Positions 8,646 to 17,999 of a stretch of 64,000 nt of DNA are shown piece by piece. Each line of letters starts with the position of its first letter. The stretch's first letter is position 1. The DNA comes from Rhizobium sullae (GTDB lineage: Bacteria; Pseudomonadota; Alphaproteobacteria; Rhizobiales; Rhizobiaceae), in NCBI RefSeq assembly GCF_025200715.1, contig NZ_CP104143.1:3544501-3608500 (forward strand), given 5' to 3'. The notes under the pieces are model-generated. The model was not told the origin of the DNA. It saw only the letters and a program-made list of their open reading frames with translations, and did not search any database. Made by a program: the position numbers and the translations under genes.

Positions 8646-8755
8646 TGGTCACGCAGCCGTGTTTGCCACGTGCGGCCTTGTCCACCAATCTTTCTGGCAA
8701 ATGACGCCAAATCAGCTTAGTCTCCGCGCGATTTGAAAGTTACCCCTGAACCCGC

Positions 8756-10198
8756 ATGACGAGAACTGCCCGCAAGCGAAAGCGACTGATCCTACCCGCA
8801 TTCGCGGCTGGCCTCGGCGTGACGGCGATTTTCGTCCAGTTCGATTTTGGCGGAGCAGGCGCGTTCGCCCAGGACACACCGGCGCCGGCGGCGGCCGGAG
8901 CACCTGGACAGCCCGCCGATGCGATTAAGCCGTTGCCAGACCCGGCCGCGGAACTCGCAAAAAAACGTGACGAAACCCGCACCCAACTCGAGGCCTTATC
9001 AAGAACGATCAATCTTTCGTCAGATAAAGTGATCGCGCTGCAGAAGAGCATTGCGAATCTGGACAAAAGCAGCACGAATATTCGCCAGGCGCTGATCGAT
9101 TCCGCCGCACGGCGCAAGACGCTCGAAACGCAGATCCTCGAAAGCGAGAAGAAGCTCGCCGATCTCGGCGTCAAGGAAGACGCTATCCACCGCTCGCTTC
9201 ATGAGCGACGCGGCCTGCTTGCTGAAGTGCTCGCCGCCCTTCAGCGCATGGGTCGCAATCCGCCGCCCGCTCTCCTTGTGACACCGGACGATGCGCTTGC
9301 CTCGGTGCGCAGCGCCATCCTGCTAGGTGCCGTCGTGCCCGGCATGCGCAGGGAGACTGATAAGCTTGCCGGAGATCTGGCCAATCTCGCAGCCTTGCAG
9401 GCAGCAAGTGCCGAGGAAAAGGCAAATCTTACCGCTACGATGACGAACAGCATCGAGGAAGAGCGGCATATGGATCTGCTCCTCGCCGAAAATGATAAAT
9501 TGACCCGCAGCAGTGCTACCGATCTCGAAGCGGAGAAGAGACGCTCTGAGGAGCTGGCGGCCAAGGCGACAACGCTCGAAGGCCTTGTGACTTCGATGGA
9601 ATCCGAGATTTCCTCTGTACGCGAGGCGGCTGAAGCTGCCCGCCGTGAGGAAGAGAACCGGAAACTCCTCACGGACGAGCAGCGAGCTCAGGCTAGGGCC
9701 CTGGCCGAAAGCGGCGTGCCTGATAAAAACCGCATTGCGCCCGCATATCCGTTCGGAGAATTGAAGGCGAAATTGGAGCTGCCCGTGGCGGGCGATATCC
9801 TGCGCCAATTTGGCGACGCCGATGGCACTGGACACGAGGCCATGGGAATGACGCTGGCCACCAATCCGGATACTGTGGTGACCGCGCCGGCAGACGGACT
9901 GGTGGTTTTTGCCGGCGCCTTCCGCAGCTATGGCCAAATGATCATCCTCGATGCGGGCGGCGGATACCACTTGGTTCTCTCTGGAATGGACCTGATCAGC
10001 ACCCGCCAGGGAAAATTCGTTTTTGCCGGTGAGCCGCTTGCGGTGATGGGTGCAAAAAGAGTCGCGAGCGCGACAGCATTGGCGCTGGAAACCAACCGCC
10101 CAACGCTTTACATTGAATTTCGAAAAGACGGAAAACCGGTCGATTCCCGACCGTGGTGGTCCGCCAAAGACACTGGAAAGGCACGCAATGATTCGTAG
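8756..10198 (+). CDS. EnvC-like murein hydrolase activator (degenerate LytM/M23)
   Basis: The 480-residue protein has a basic N-terminus with a membrane-spanning or signal segment (about residues 10-40), a proline/alanine-rich stretch, a long coiled coil (about 60-320) and a C-terminal LytM domain (about 342-470). The M23 metal site is damaged: the usual HxxxD reads HEAMG and the late HxH has a single His (YHLVLSG). As in E. coli EnvC, it should activate amidases at the division septum rather than cut peptidoglycan itself. It overlaps ctpA by 11 bp. Confidence 0.88.
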   Translation: MTRTARKRKRLILPAFAAGLGVTAIFVQFDFGGAGAFAQDTPAPAAAGAPGQPADAIKPLPDPAAELAKKRDETRTQLEALSRTINLSSDKVIALQKSIANLDKSSTNIRQALIDSAARRKTLETQILESEKKLADLGVKEDAIHRSLHERRGLLAEVLAALQRMGRNPPPALLVTPDDALASVRSAILLGAVVPGMRRETDKLAGDLANLAALQAASAEEKANLTATMTNSIEEERHMDLLLAENDKLTRSSATDLEAEKRRSEELAAKATTLEGLVTSMESEISSVREAAEAARREEENRKLLTDEQRAQARALAESGVPDKNRIAPAYPFGELKAKLELPVAGDILRQFGDADGTGHEAMGMTLATNPDTVVTAPADGLVVFAGAFRSYGQMIILDAGGGYHLVLSGMDLISTRQGKFVFAGEPLAVMGAKRVASATALALETNRPTLYIEFRKDGKPVDSRPWWSAKDTGKARNDS

Positions 10199-11510
10199 GG
10201 CTTCTCTTGTTCTGGTCGGCGCATTGATGGGTGCGACCGCCATGGGCGTTATTTATGCAGCTGGGGTGCCGGCCGAAGCGGCCGGAGCATCCACCTACAA
10301 GGAACTCTCCGTGTTTGGCGACGTCTTCGAGCGCGTCCGCGCCCAATACGTCACGCCGCCGGCGGAAGACAAACTCATCGAAAATGCCATCAATGGCATG
10401 CTTTCGTCCCTCGATCCGCATTCGAGCTATATGAATGCCAAGGATGCCGAGGACATGAGCACCCAGACGAAAGGTGAGTTCGGCGGTCTCGGCATCGAAG
10501 TGACGATGGAAGACGAACTCGTCAAGGTTATCACGCCGATCGACGATACGCCCGCCGCCAAGGCAGGCGTTCTTGCGGGCGATTACATTTCCGAAATCGA
10601 CGGCCAGTCCGTCCGTGGATTGAAGCTCGAAGAAGCTGTCGAAAAGATGCGGGGCGCCGTCAACACCCCGATCAAGCTCACGCTCATCCGCAAAGGTGCG
10701 GATAAGCCGATCGAATTGACGATCGTTCGCGACATCGTCGCCGTACAGGCCGTCAAGTCTCGCGTCGAGGATGATGTCGGCTATCTCCGGGTCATCTCCT
10801 TCACCGAAAAGACCTACCCGGACCTCGAAAGGGCGATCGCCAAGATCAAGGCGACGGTTCCGGCCGATAAGCTGAAGGGTTACGTACTCGACCTGCGCCT
10901 CAACCCCGGCGGTCTGCTTGATCAGGCAATCAAGGTTTCTGACGCTCTGCTGCAGCGCGGCGAGGTGGTTTCGACCCGCGGCCGCAATCCGGACGAAACC
11001 CGCCGCTTCAATGCCGGCCCGGGCGATCTCACGGATGGCAAACCGGTGATCGTGCTCGTCAACGGCGGCTCGGCCTCCGCTTCGGAAATCGTCGCCGGTG
11101 CCCTGCAGGATCTGCGCCGCGCGACTGTTCTCGGCACGCGGTCCTTCGGCAAGGGCTCCGTCCAGACGATCATTCCGCTTGGCGAAAACGGCGCACTCCG
11201 CTTGACGACTGCGCTCTACTACACACCGTCGGGCCGCTCGATTCAGGGCACCGGCATCACGCCGGACATCAAGGTCGAAGAGCCGCTGCCGGACGATCTG
11301 AAGGACAAGATGGCAACCGAGGGCGAATCCAGCCTGCGCGGCCATATCAAGGGTCAGAGCGAGACCGATGAAGGCTCCGGTTCTGTTGCCTATGTTCCCC
11401 CGGATCCGAAGAACGACGTGCAGTTGAATTTTGCGCTCGACCTGCTTCGCGGCAAGAAGACCGACCCGGCCTTCCCCCCGAATCCGGACAAGGCGGTTTC
11501 CGCCAAGTAA
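10188..11510 (+). CDS. ctpA: Carboxy-terminal processing protease (S41)
   Basis: The 440-residue periplasmic or membrane-anchored serine protease has an N-terminal signal or anchor (residues 1-33), a PDZ domain at about 95-170 (FGGLGIEVT...AGDYISEIDGQSVRGL) and a Ser-Lys dyad: Ser297 within SASASEIVAGALQD and Lys322 within FGKGSVQT. The open frame extends further upstream, but the ATG at 10188 gives a clean signal sequence. It overlaps the end of the EnvC-like gene, so the two are probably co-translated. A strong terminator follows. Confidence 0.94.
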   Translation: MIRRASLVLVGALMGATAMGVIYAAGVPAEAAGASTYKELSVFGDVFERVRAQYVTPPAEDKLIENAINGMLSSLDPHSSYMNAKDAEDMSTQTKGEFGGLGIEVTMEDELVKVITPIDDTPAAKAGVLAGDYISEIDGQSVRGLKLEEAVEKMRGAVNTPIKLTLIRKGADKPIELTIVRDIVAVQAVKSRVEDDVGYLRVISFTEKTYPDLERAIAKIKATVPADKLKGYVLDLRLNPGGLLDQAIKVSDALLQRGEVVSTRGRNPDETRRFNAGPGDLTDGKPVIVLVNGGSASASEIVAGALQDLRRATVLGTRSFGKGSVQTIIPLGENGALRLTTALYYTPSGRSIQGTGITPDIKVEEPLPDDLKDKMATEGESSLRGHIKGQSETDEGSGSVAYVPPDPKNDVQLNFALDLLRGKKTDPAFPPNPDKAVSAK

Positions 11511-11524
11511 ACTTTCATGGGTTA

Positions 11525-11557
11525 TCAGGCCGGATTTTTGATCCGGCCTGATTTTTT
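11525..11557 (+). terminator. Rho-independent terminator after ctpA
   Basis: A perfect 11-bp stem, TCAGGCCGGAT (11525-11535) with ATCCGGCCTGA (11541-11551), has a TTTTG loop and is followed by six T residues. It lies 15 bp after the ctpA stop. Confidence 0.92.
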
Positions 11558-11589
11558 GCTGCTTCCCGGTTTTGGAGCGGGCGAGGAAA

Positions 11590-12783
11590 TTGGGAACGGA
11601 TTTGCATGCACCATTGGGCCAGAACCGCAAGGCTGGCCGAAAGCGGCCGAATGTCCTGCGGATCGGCCGGATTGCCGCTAGCCTCTGCCTGATCACGATC
11701 GGCGGCTTTTCTCTCTACACGATGCTCAGTGACGATGGCCTTCAGCGGACAAAGCCGCCTCTGGCCGATCCAGCGGCGTCACCACCAACGGATGCCGTCC
11801 AGAAACTCCCGACACAGAGCCAGGCCGCAAATGGCATGCCTCGCTCCGATCCGCATTCGGGTGCGAATGTCGAGCAGATGGTGACCGGGGACGGCTCTGT
11901 TGTGACCAAATACAGCCCGCGGCCACGCGATGACAACGGCCCGGTTCTAGTGGACGCCATGCAGGTCGGCCAAGATCCGCGCATGGCAGCGATGCCGAAT
12001 GAGAGCCTTCTGGAGGACGGCCCTTTTGGCCGCCTACCCATCATCGGGCCGGATGGCCGTCGCCCGATGGATCAGTATGCGCGTCCATGGTCCGGCGCAC
12101 GCGGCACCCGTGTGGCGATCGTAGTCAGCGGTCTCGGTCTCAGTCAGACGGGCACGCAGCGCGCCATCAAGAAACTTCCGGAGGAAGTCACCCTCGCGTT
12201 CGCCGCGAGCGGCAACAGCCTGCAGCGCTGGATGCAGGAAGCGCGCCGCGACGGTCATGAGATCCTCGTGCAAGTTCCACTGGAGCCCTTCGATTACCCG
12301 GCAAACAATCCCGGCCCGGAAACACTGCTGATTTCGAAGTCACCGGGAAAGAACATCGAAAACCTGCATCACGCGATGGCCGAAATCACCAATTATACGG
12401 GAATCATGAACTACCTGGGCGGACGCTTCCTCTCAAATCCCGATGCCATGGAGCCGGTGATGCGCGATATCAGCAAGCGCGGCTTGCTGTTTCTCGACGA
12501 CGGTTCTTCCGCGCAATCAAAGACGGAAGCTGTGGCGAAGGGAACAGAGCTTCCCTATGCCTTTGCGGATCTGCAGCTCGACGGTCAGGTTGATGTCAAT
12601 TCAATCCTGAAGAAGCTTGACGAGCTCGAGCGCATTGCCAAGCGGAACGGCCAGGCAATTGGCGTTGCGTCGGCTTTCGACGAGAGTATTGACGCAATTT
12701 CCAAATGGAGCGAAGAGGCAGGCATGCGCGGCATTGAGATCGTCGGTGTTGCTGCTCTTGCTACAGACCCCAAAAATCCTTGA
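11590..12783 (+). CDS. Divergent polysaccharide deacetylase family protein (YibQ-like)
   Basis: The 397-residue protein has an N-terminal membrane anchor (about residues 25-45), a low-complexity Pro/Ala linker and a C-terminal domain from about 170 of the divergent polysaccharide deacetylase family (RVAIVVSGLGLSQTGTQRAI, EILVQVPLEPFDYPANNPGP, NYLGGRF, LFLDDGSS). The family is related to chitin/peptidoglycan deacetylases, but its activity is not established. The start is uncertain: TTG at 11590 gives the family-like MGTDLHAPLG beginning, and another in-frame TTG lies at 11572. It follows the envC-ctpA pair and ends 9 bp before rppH. Confidence 0.86.
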   Translation: MGTDLHAPLGQNRKAGRKRPNVLRIGRIAASLCLITIGGFSLYTMLSDDGLQRTKPPLADPAASPPTDAVQKLPTQSQAANGMPRSDPHSGANVEQMVTGDGSVVTKYSPRPRDDNGPVLVDAMQVGQDPRMAAMPNESLLEDGPFGRLPIIGPDGRRPMDQYARPWSGARGTRVAIVVSGLGLSQTGTQRAIKKLPEEVTLAFAASGNSLQRWMQEARRDGHEILVQVPLEPFDYPANNPGPETLLISKSPGKNIENLHHAMAEITNYTGIMNYLGGRFLSNPDAMEPVMRDISKRGLLFLDDGSSAQSKTEAVAKGTELPYAFADLQLDGQVDVNSILKKLDELERIAKRNGQAIGVASAFDESIDAISKWSEEAGMRGIEIVGVAALATDPKNP

Positions 12784-12792
12784 GGAGCCCCC

Positions 12793-13326
12793 GTGAATCA
12801 GGCGATAGTCAAAGCCGAAGACCTTCCTTACCGTCCCTGCGTCGGCGTGATGATCCTCAACCGCAACGGGCTCGTATGGGCGGGGCGGCGCATTCCGGAT
12901 GGCAATTCCGAATATGATGGCTCGCCTCAGCTATGGCAGATGCCGCAAGGCGGTATCGACAAGGGCGAAGATCCGCTCGACGCCGCATACCGCGAACTCT
13001 ACGAGGAAACCGGCATCAGAACGGTGACCTTGCTCGCAGAGGCCAGGGATTGGATCAACTATGATCTGCCGCCGCAGCTGATTGGCATCGGCCTCAAGGG
13101 GAAGTTTCGCGGTCAGACGCAGCGCTGGTTCGCCTTCCGCTTCGAAGGCGACGAAAGTGAAATCACCATCAATCCACCGCCCGGCGGCCATGAGCCGGAA
13201 TTTGATGCCTGGGAGTGGAAATCCATGCACGAGCTGCCTGAGCTGATCGTGCCTTTCAAACGCGCCGTCTATGACCGGGTCGTATCGGAATTTAGCCACT
13301 TGGCCGACCTGCGAGCGGCGGACTGA
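12793..13326 (+). CDS. rppH: RNA pyrophosphohydrolase RppH
   Basis: The 177-residue Nudix enzyme removes pyrophosphate from 5'-triphosphate RNA (starting mRNA decay) or cleaves dinucleoside polyphosphates. The Nudix box is complete, [23 protein letters not shown], at about residues 53-75. The family motifs [18 protein letters not shown] and [11 protein letters not shown] are present. It starts at GTG with GGAG nine bases upstream, 9 bp after the deacetylase gene. Confidence 0.95.
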   Translation: MNQAIVKAEDLPYRPCVGVMILNRNGLVWAGRRIPDGNSEYDGSPQLWQMPQGGIDKGEDPLDAAYRELYEETGIRTVTLLAEARDWINYDLPPQLIGIGLKGKFRGQTQRWFAFRFEGDESEITINPPPGGHEPEFDAWEWKSMHELPELIVPFKRAVYDRVVSEFSHLADLRAAD

Positions 13327-13714
13327 CGGCAGCAGTCTCTCGATCCAGATGCCGGTCCCCGAACAACCGAGGACGCCAGGCCATGCCGTGCATGATTTTG
13401 GCCTTTCGTGTTCAAGCTTGGAAGTTTGAAGAAAGCAGGATAGCCGCCGGCAAGCCTTTCAACGGCAGTCCTTCTTCGTCTCCCAACCCTTTCTTTCCGA
13501 TCCGTTCGACATAGAAATTCTTTTGATGTCAAAGGGCTGAAAGTTTTGCAGTTCATCGAGGGTGGGCGGTTAGAGTAGGCGCGGCCACTTTCCGTCAGCC
13601 ATGTCGCTTTTGTTGCGAAGTCTCAAGCCGGAGAGACGGCTGAGAGCCAAGCGAACCCTGTTCAAAATTGCCTTCGCAGCCACTATACTCTCTGCCTTGG
13701 ACGGGAGAGAGTTC
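13327..13714. other. Intergenic region, 388 bp
   Basis: No convincing gene or strong hairpin was seen. The reading frame of the following gene is open from 13601, but the true start appears to be 13715. This gap separates backbone genes from what looks like an inserted two-gene operon. Confidence 0.4.
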
Positions 13715-14467
13715 ATGCGTCCACTAGCCCAGTGCCAAACGTTATTGGCCGCGGTTCTGGCGGGCGCTGCCGCTATGGTTTCGACATCTGCGTCCGCTCA
13801 GGATCGCCTCGCCGAGCGTACGGCGATGATCGAAACAATCAATTTGCACGCCCGCTCAGCGCCGTCAGCCGTCGAGGGCCAGGGCATCGATCCGGTAGTG
13901 CTGAGGACGATGGGGAAGGTGCCACGCCACTTCTTCGTTCCCGAGGAGCTGCGCGGGGCGGCCTATCGAGATCGACCGCTGCCGATCGGATACGGTCAGA
14001 CGATCTCGCAGCCCTTCATCGTCGCGCTGATGACCGACCTGATCAACGTCGGCCCTGGTGACGTTGTCCTCGAGATCGGCACTGGCTCGGGTTATCAGGC
14101 AGCCGTCTTGTCGCCGCTCGCAGCGAAGGTTTACTCGATTGAGATCATACCGAAACTGGGCGAAACGGCAGCCGCCCGGCTCGCGGAGCTCCACTTCGAC
14201 AATGTCGAGGTGAAGGTAGGCGACGGTTACTATGGTTGGCCTGCGCACGCGCCATTCGACGGGATCGTGGTGACTGCCGCTGCCAGCCACATCCCCCCGC
14301 CGCTGGTCGAACAGCTCGCAAGGGGCGGCCGGATGGTCGTCCCCGTCGGAGGTCCCTTCGCGACTCAGTTTCTCATACTGGTCGAGAAGCGAGTGGACGG
14401 AAGCATCACGACCCGGCAACTGCTGCCGGTGAGCTTTGTGCCGCTGAGGGGAGGTCAGGCCCGATGA
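13715..14467 (+). CDS. Exported protein-L-isoaspartate O-methyltransferase-like protein
   Basis: From the ATG at 13715 (GGGAGAGA just upstream) the 250-residue product starts with a clear signal peptide (AVLAGAAAMVSTSASA, cleavage near residue 29). The PCMT family core follows: VPRHFFVPEELRGAAYRDRP, the active-site loop GYGQTISQPFIVALM, motif I VLEIGTGSGYQAAVLS and VVTAAASHIPPPLVEQL. The normal enzyme repairs isoaspartyl residues in cytoplasmic proteins with SAM, so a signal peptide is odd because SAM is not known in the periplasm. It overlaps the next gene by 4 bp (ATGA), which makes functional coupling likely. Confidence 0.88.
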   Translation: MRPLAQCQTLLAAVLAGAAAMVSTSASAQDRLAERTAMIETINLHARSAPSAVEGQGIDPVVLRTMGKVPRHFFVPEELRGAAYRDRPLPIGYGQTISQPFIVALMTDLINVGPGDVVLEIGTGSGYQAAVLSPLAAKVYSIEIIPKLGETAAARLAELHFDNVEVKVGDGYYGWPAHAPFDGIVVTAAASHIPPPLVEQLARGGRMVVPVGGPFATQFLILVEKRVDGSITTRQLLPVSFVPLRGGQAR

Positions 14468-17010
14468 AAGTGGGTCACCTGCTGCCGGTCGGTCTCATAT
14501 CGGCGGCGACCCTTGCCCACGAAGTGCTACTGATGCGCCTCTTCTCGATCATTCAGTGGCATCATTTCGCCTATATGATCATAAGCATCGCGCTCCTGGG
14601 CTTCGGCGCGAGCGGCACATTCCTTGCGTTCGCCCGCCACCCCCTGGTGGAGCGCTATCCCGCCGCGTTCGCAGCGTCAGCCGCCCTGTTCGGCATTACT
14701 GCGGTTGCCAGCGTCGCCGGTGCCGAACGGCTTCCGTTCAACGCGCTCGAGATTATCTGGAATCCGGGACAGCTCGGTTGGCTCGCGGGCAGCTATGCTC
14801 TCCTGGTTCTGCCGTTCTGTTTCGGTGCAACCTGTATCGGCCTTGCCTTCAACCGCCACCCTGGCCAGATTGGACGCGTCTATGCCTTCGACCTGGTCGG
14901 CGCAGGGATCGGTGCGCTGGGCACCGTCGGGCTGTTGTTCCTTGTCCCTCCCCCTGCGGCGCTGTATTTCGTCGCAGCGCTGGGATTCGCTGCGGCTGCT
15001 CTCGCCGCGACGGACATGGCTCGTCATCGGTGGCTCGCCGTCGGCAGTTTGGGGCTCGCAGCCTTGCTCATCGCGGTGTGGCTGCCACCGTCCTGGACGG
15101 TCCCCGGCCCGCACATGTCGCAGTACAAGGGCCTGCGCATGGCTCTCGAAGTGCCGAACGCGCGAGTGGTCGAGGAGCGATCAAGCCCGTTGGGACTGCT
15201 GACGGTCGTCGAGAGCCCGACCGTGCCTTTCCGATACGCGCCGGGCCTCAGCCTCGCCAACACCCAAGAGCCGCTCACGCAACTCGCCGTCTTCACCGAT
15301 GGCGACAGTATTACGGCGATCACCGCCTATGGTGGCGATCCGGCGACCGTCGCATATCTCGACCGGACAACGGCGGCGCTTCCGTACCGCATCCTTAAGC
15401 GGCCGCGAATACTGATCCTTGGTGCCGGCGGCGGCGAGCAGGTGCTGCTCGCGCTACGCGCCGGAGCCGATACCGTGGATGCCGTAGAGCTCAACCCGCA
15501 GATGATCGACCTTGTTCGCAATCGCTTCGCGGATTTCGCCGGCGGCATCTTTAGCCGTCCGGACGTGCATCTGCATTTAGGCGAGGCGCGCGCCTTCGCC
15601 GCGGCTACTGGCGAGCGTTACGACCTGATCCAGATGCCTCTCCTTGACTCTTTCAGTGCGGCCGCGGCCGGCGTACAGACCATGCATGAGAACTACACCT
15701 ACACACTACAGGCCCTGCGGAATTACCTCGCTGTGCTGAAACCGGATGGTATCATCGCCATTACGCGATGGCTGCGGGCGCCCCCGCGCGACATCCTGAA
15801 GCTGTTCGCCACCGCTACCGCAGCGCTTGAAGCTGATGGCGTGGCCGAGGCAGGCCAGCACCTTGCGCTGATCCGCAGCTGGAACACCGCAACCCTCCTC
15901 GTCGCCAGGTCGGCGTTCACCGGCGAAGACGTCGCAGCCATCCGCGGCTTCGCGGCCGAGAATTTCTTTGACATTTCCTGGGCGCCGGGCATCTCCTCGG
16001 CCGACGTGAACCGCTACAACCAGCTCGACCAGGAGTATCTCTACGAAGGAGCCCTCGCTCTCCTCAGCCCCGAGCGGGCCGACTTCATCGAGCGCTACAA
16101 GTTCGATATTGCACCCGCCACTGACGATCGGCCTTATTTCTTCGACTTTTTCCGCTGGCGCGCCCTGCCCGAACTCCTAACGCTGCGCACCCAAGGTGGG
16201 GCAGCGATGCTCGACTGGGGCTACCTGATTCTGGCGACGACGCTCGTCCAGGCCGCGATCCTCAGCGCCGTCCTGATTCTGCTACCGCTCTGGCTTCGCC
16301 GGCGCGCACTCGGGAGAGGAGTACATCGGCTGCGCTTCGGGCTCTATTTCCTTGCCTTGGGCCTGGCGTTCCTCTTCATCGAGATCGCCTTCATTCAGCG
16401 CTTCGTGCTGTTCCTCGGCCATCCGCTTTACGCTGTCGCCGTCGTACTTGCGGGATTCCTTGCCTTCGCGGGTCTCGGCAGCGCCGTAGCCGCACGCTGG
16501 ATGGCGATCGTCGGACGCGGATCAGCGGTGCGCGGCATTGCACTCGCCGTCGTGGTGATCGCATGCCTGGCTACCACCTACCTCCTAGCGCTCCCTTTGA
16601 TATTCGAACGGCTGGTGGCACTCCCGGATGCCGCGAAGATTGCGATCGCACTCCTCCTCATAGCGCCACTCGCAATCTTCATGGGCATGCCCTTCCCCCT
16701 CGGCCTCGGCCACGTTGGCGCCTGCTCGGAGGCGTTTATTCCCTGGGCGTGGGGGATCAATGGCTGTGCATCGGTGCTGAGCGCAATCCTCGCTGTACTG
16801 CTTGCCATGCATATCGGGTTCACTGGCGTCGTGGTGATCGCCACTATCCTCTATCTTGTCGCCCCGGCCTTACTCGCCGGGTCGTGGGACCCCTACGATC
16901 AGCAGACGCCGCAAGGCTTTGTTCCAGATCGGAACCGTGCGCGAGTTGAACCAACGCCTGAAAACCCGAACCGGCTAGCGACTACGCCGATCGAATCCGG
17001 GAGGGGATGA
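14464..17010 (+). CDS. Polytopic membrane protein with spermidine-synthase-like SAM domain
   Basis: The 848-residue protein has about six or seven membrane spans at the N-terminus (residues 1-215), a soluble Rossmann domain at about 240-580 and a second membrane block at about 590-815. The soluble domain has a spermidine-synthase-like nucleotide motif (ILILGAGGGEQVLLALRAGA, AVELNPQMIDLV). The catalytic aspartates of true spermidine synthases (DCTDP in E. coli SpeE) are replaced (LIQMPLLDSF), so polyamine synthesis is unlikely. The frame is open further upstream, but ATG 14464 overlaps the preceding stop. The substrate is unknown. Confidence 0.82.
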   Translation: MKVGHLLPVGLISAATLAHEVLLMRLFSIIQWHHFAYMIISIALLGFGASGTFLAFARHPLVERYPAAFAASAALFGITAVASVAGAERLPFNALEIIWNPGQLGWLAGSYALLVLPFCFGATCIGLAFNRHPGQIGRVYAFDLVGAGIGALGTVGLLFLVPPPAALYFVAALGFAAAALAATDMARHRWLAVGSLGLAALLIAVWLPPSWTVPGPHMSQYKGLRMALEVPNARVVEERSSPLGLLTVVESPTVPFRYAPGLSLANTQEPLTQLAVFTDGDSITAITAYGGDPATVAYLDRTTAALPYRILKRPRILILGAGGGEQVLLALRAGADTVDAVELNPQMIDLVRNRFADFAGGIFSRPDVHLHLGEARAFAAATGERYDLIQMPLLDSFSAAAAGVQTMHENYTYTLQALRNYLAVLKPDGIIAITRWLRAPPRDILKLFATATAALEADGVAEAGQHLALIRSWNTATLLVARSAFTGEDVAAIRGFAAENFFDISWAPGISSADVNRYNQLDQEYLYEGALALLSPERADFIERYKFDIAPATDDRPYFFDFFRWRALPELLTLRTQGGAAMLDWGYLILATTLVQAAILSAVLILLPLWLRRRALGRGVHRLRFGLYFLALGLAFLFIEIAFIQRFVLFLGHPLYAVAVVLAGFLAFAGLGSAVAARWMAIVGRGSAVRGIALAVVVIACLATTYLLALPLIFERLVALPDAAKIAIALLLIAPLAIFMGMPFPLGLGHVGACSEAFIPWAWGINGCASVLSAILAVLLAMHIGFTGVVVIATILYLVAPALLAGSWDPYDQQTPQGFVPDRNRARVEPTPENPNRLATTPIESGRG

Positions 17011-17188
17011 TGTCCGTAGCCCTCGTCGCACATTGCGACTGGATCATCGATCGACAGAAACGCTGAAAGTGCAGGCGCAAGCGGCGGAGGTTCTCAACGG
17101 CGTGGGGCACCGCCATGAGGTAATGCCCTTGTTCGCCGCTGGCGACGGGAAGAGCCCGTTCCCGCGAATTAATCCTGCCACACAGTGA

Positions 17189-17226
17189 AAAGCCAACCGG
17201 CCGCATTTTTGCGGCCGGTTGGCTTT
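17189..17226 (-). terminator. Terminator hairpin downstream of bfr
   Basis: A perfect 16-bp stem (17189-17204 with 17211-17226) has a six-base AT loop. Reading the minus strand it ends in GGCTTTTC, 10 bp after the bfr stop. The short T run makes it a moderately strong terminator, possibly bidirectional. The 17011-17188 stretch between it and the preceding gene shows no gene. Confidence 0.8.
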
Positions 17227-17236
17227 GAAGGTCCAG

Positions 17237-17722
17237 TCACTCGGCCTCGTTGGCAGAGTCGGCGTTCAGCTGACCGTACTTGGCTTCGCCGATCTTCTCG
17301 AGCAGGTCCAGCTGCGTTTCGAGGAAATCGATATGGCCCTCTTCATCCGCAAGGAGCTCTTCGAAGAGCTTCATGGAGACGTAGTCTCCCGCGTCATGAC
17401 AGATGTCGCGCGACTTCTTGTAAGCTGTGCGGGCGTCATACTCGCCGGCAAGATCGGCCTCCAGAACTTCCTTGACGTTCTGGCCGATACGCAACGGAGC
17501 AAGCGTCTGCAGGTTTGGATGGCCCTCAAGGAAGATGATGCGCGCGACGAGGCGGTCGGCATGATGCATTTCTTCGATGGATTCGGCGCGCTCCTTCTTG
17601 GCAAGCTTGGTATAGCCCCAGTCCTCCAACAGGCGGTAGTGAACCCAGTATTGGTTGACCGCGCCAAGTTCGAGGAAGAGTGCCTCGTTAAGCCGCTCGA
17701 TGACTTTTTTGTCGCCTTTCAA
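17237..17722 (-). CDS. bfr: Bacterioferritin
   Basis: The 161-residue iron-storage subunit forms 24-mers that oxidise Fe(II) at a di-iron centre. The ferroxidase ligands are visible as [27 protein letters not shown] and [11 protein letters not shown]...[13 protein letters not shown]. The Met that ligates the inter-subunit haem is the one in IEEMHHAD (about residue 52). It starts inside the end of the bfd-like gene, so the two are one operon. Confidence 0.96.
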   Translation of the reverse strand: MKGDKKVIERLNEALFLELGAVNQYWVHYRLLEDWGYTKLAKKERAESIEEMHHADRLVARIIFLEGHPNLQTLAPLRIGQNVKEVLEADLAGEYDARTAYKKSRDICHDAGDYVSMKLFEELLADEEGHIDFLETQLDLLEKIGEAKYGQLNADSANEAE

Positions 17723-17999
17723 TGTCCGCTCTCCTGTATTCTTCGTGGAATTGTTTCAGGCGGGACATGAAATCAAATATCTCATCATCCGTCGAGTGGC
17801 GACCGGCATGATATTCCTCAGTCGTCCGGATGATGAGATCGACGACATTAGGGAAACAGCCGCAGCAACGGCCGCGCTTTTCCATGGCGTGATAGACCTT
17901 CGCAGGCACGATAAGCTGCCAACAGTCTTCATCGAGAAGGCTGTTGATAACCTCCCGGATTTCCTTGTCGGTTATATAATTGCAGCTGCAAACGAGCAC
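17688..17999 (-). CDS. bfd: Bacterioferritin-associated ferredoxin-like [2Fe-2S] protein
   Basis: The 103-residue protein has a BFD-type [2Fe-2S] domain with all four cysteines (VCSC near the start and GRCCGC at about residues 50-55). Bfd donates electrons to release iron from bacterioferritin. I chose the GTG at 17999 because it places MLVCSCNY at the N-terminus as in the family; the frame is open to 18104. The C-terminal tail of about 35 residues exceeds the usual 64-70 residue Bfd and runs 35 bp into bfr. Neither an Irr nor a RirA box could be assigned upstream. Confidence 0.85.
   Translation of the reverse strand: MLVCSCNYITDKEIREVINSLLDEDCWQLIVPAKVYHAMEKRGRCCGCFPNVVDLIIRTTEEYHAGRHSTDDEIFDFMSRLKQFHEEYRRADIERRQKSHRAA

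Noticed and set aside
9996..11696. Minus-strand open frame of 566 codons opposite ctpA
   Set aside because: It is antisense to a protease with a complete PDZ domain and Ser-Lys dyad; it also crosses the ctpA terminator, which a real gene would not.
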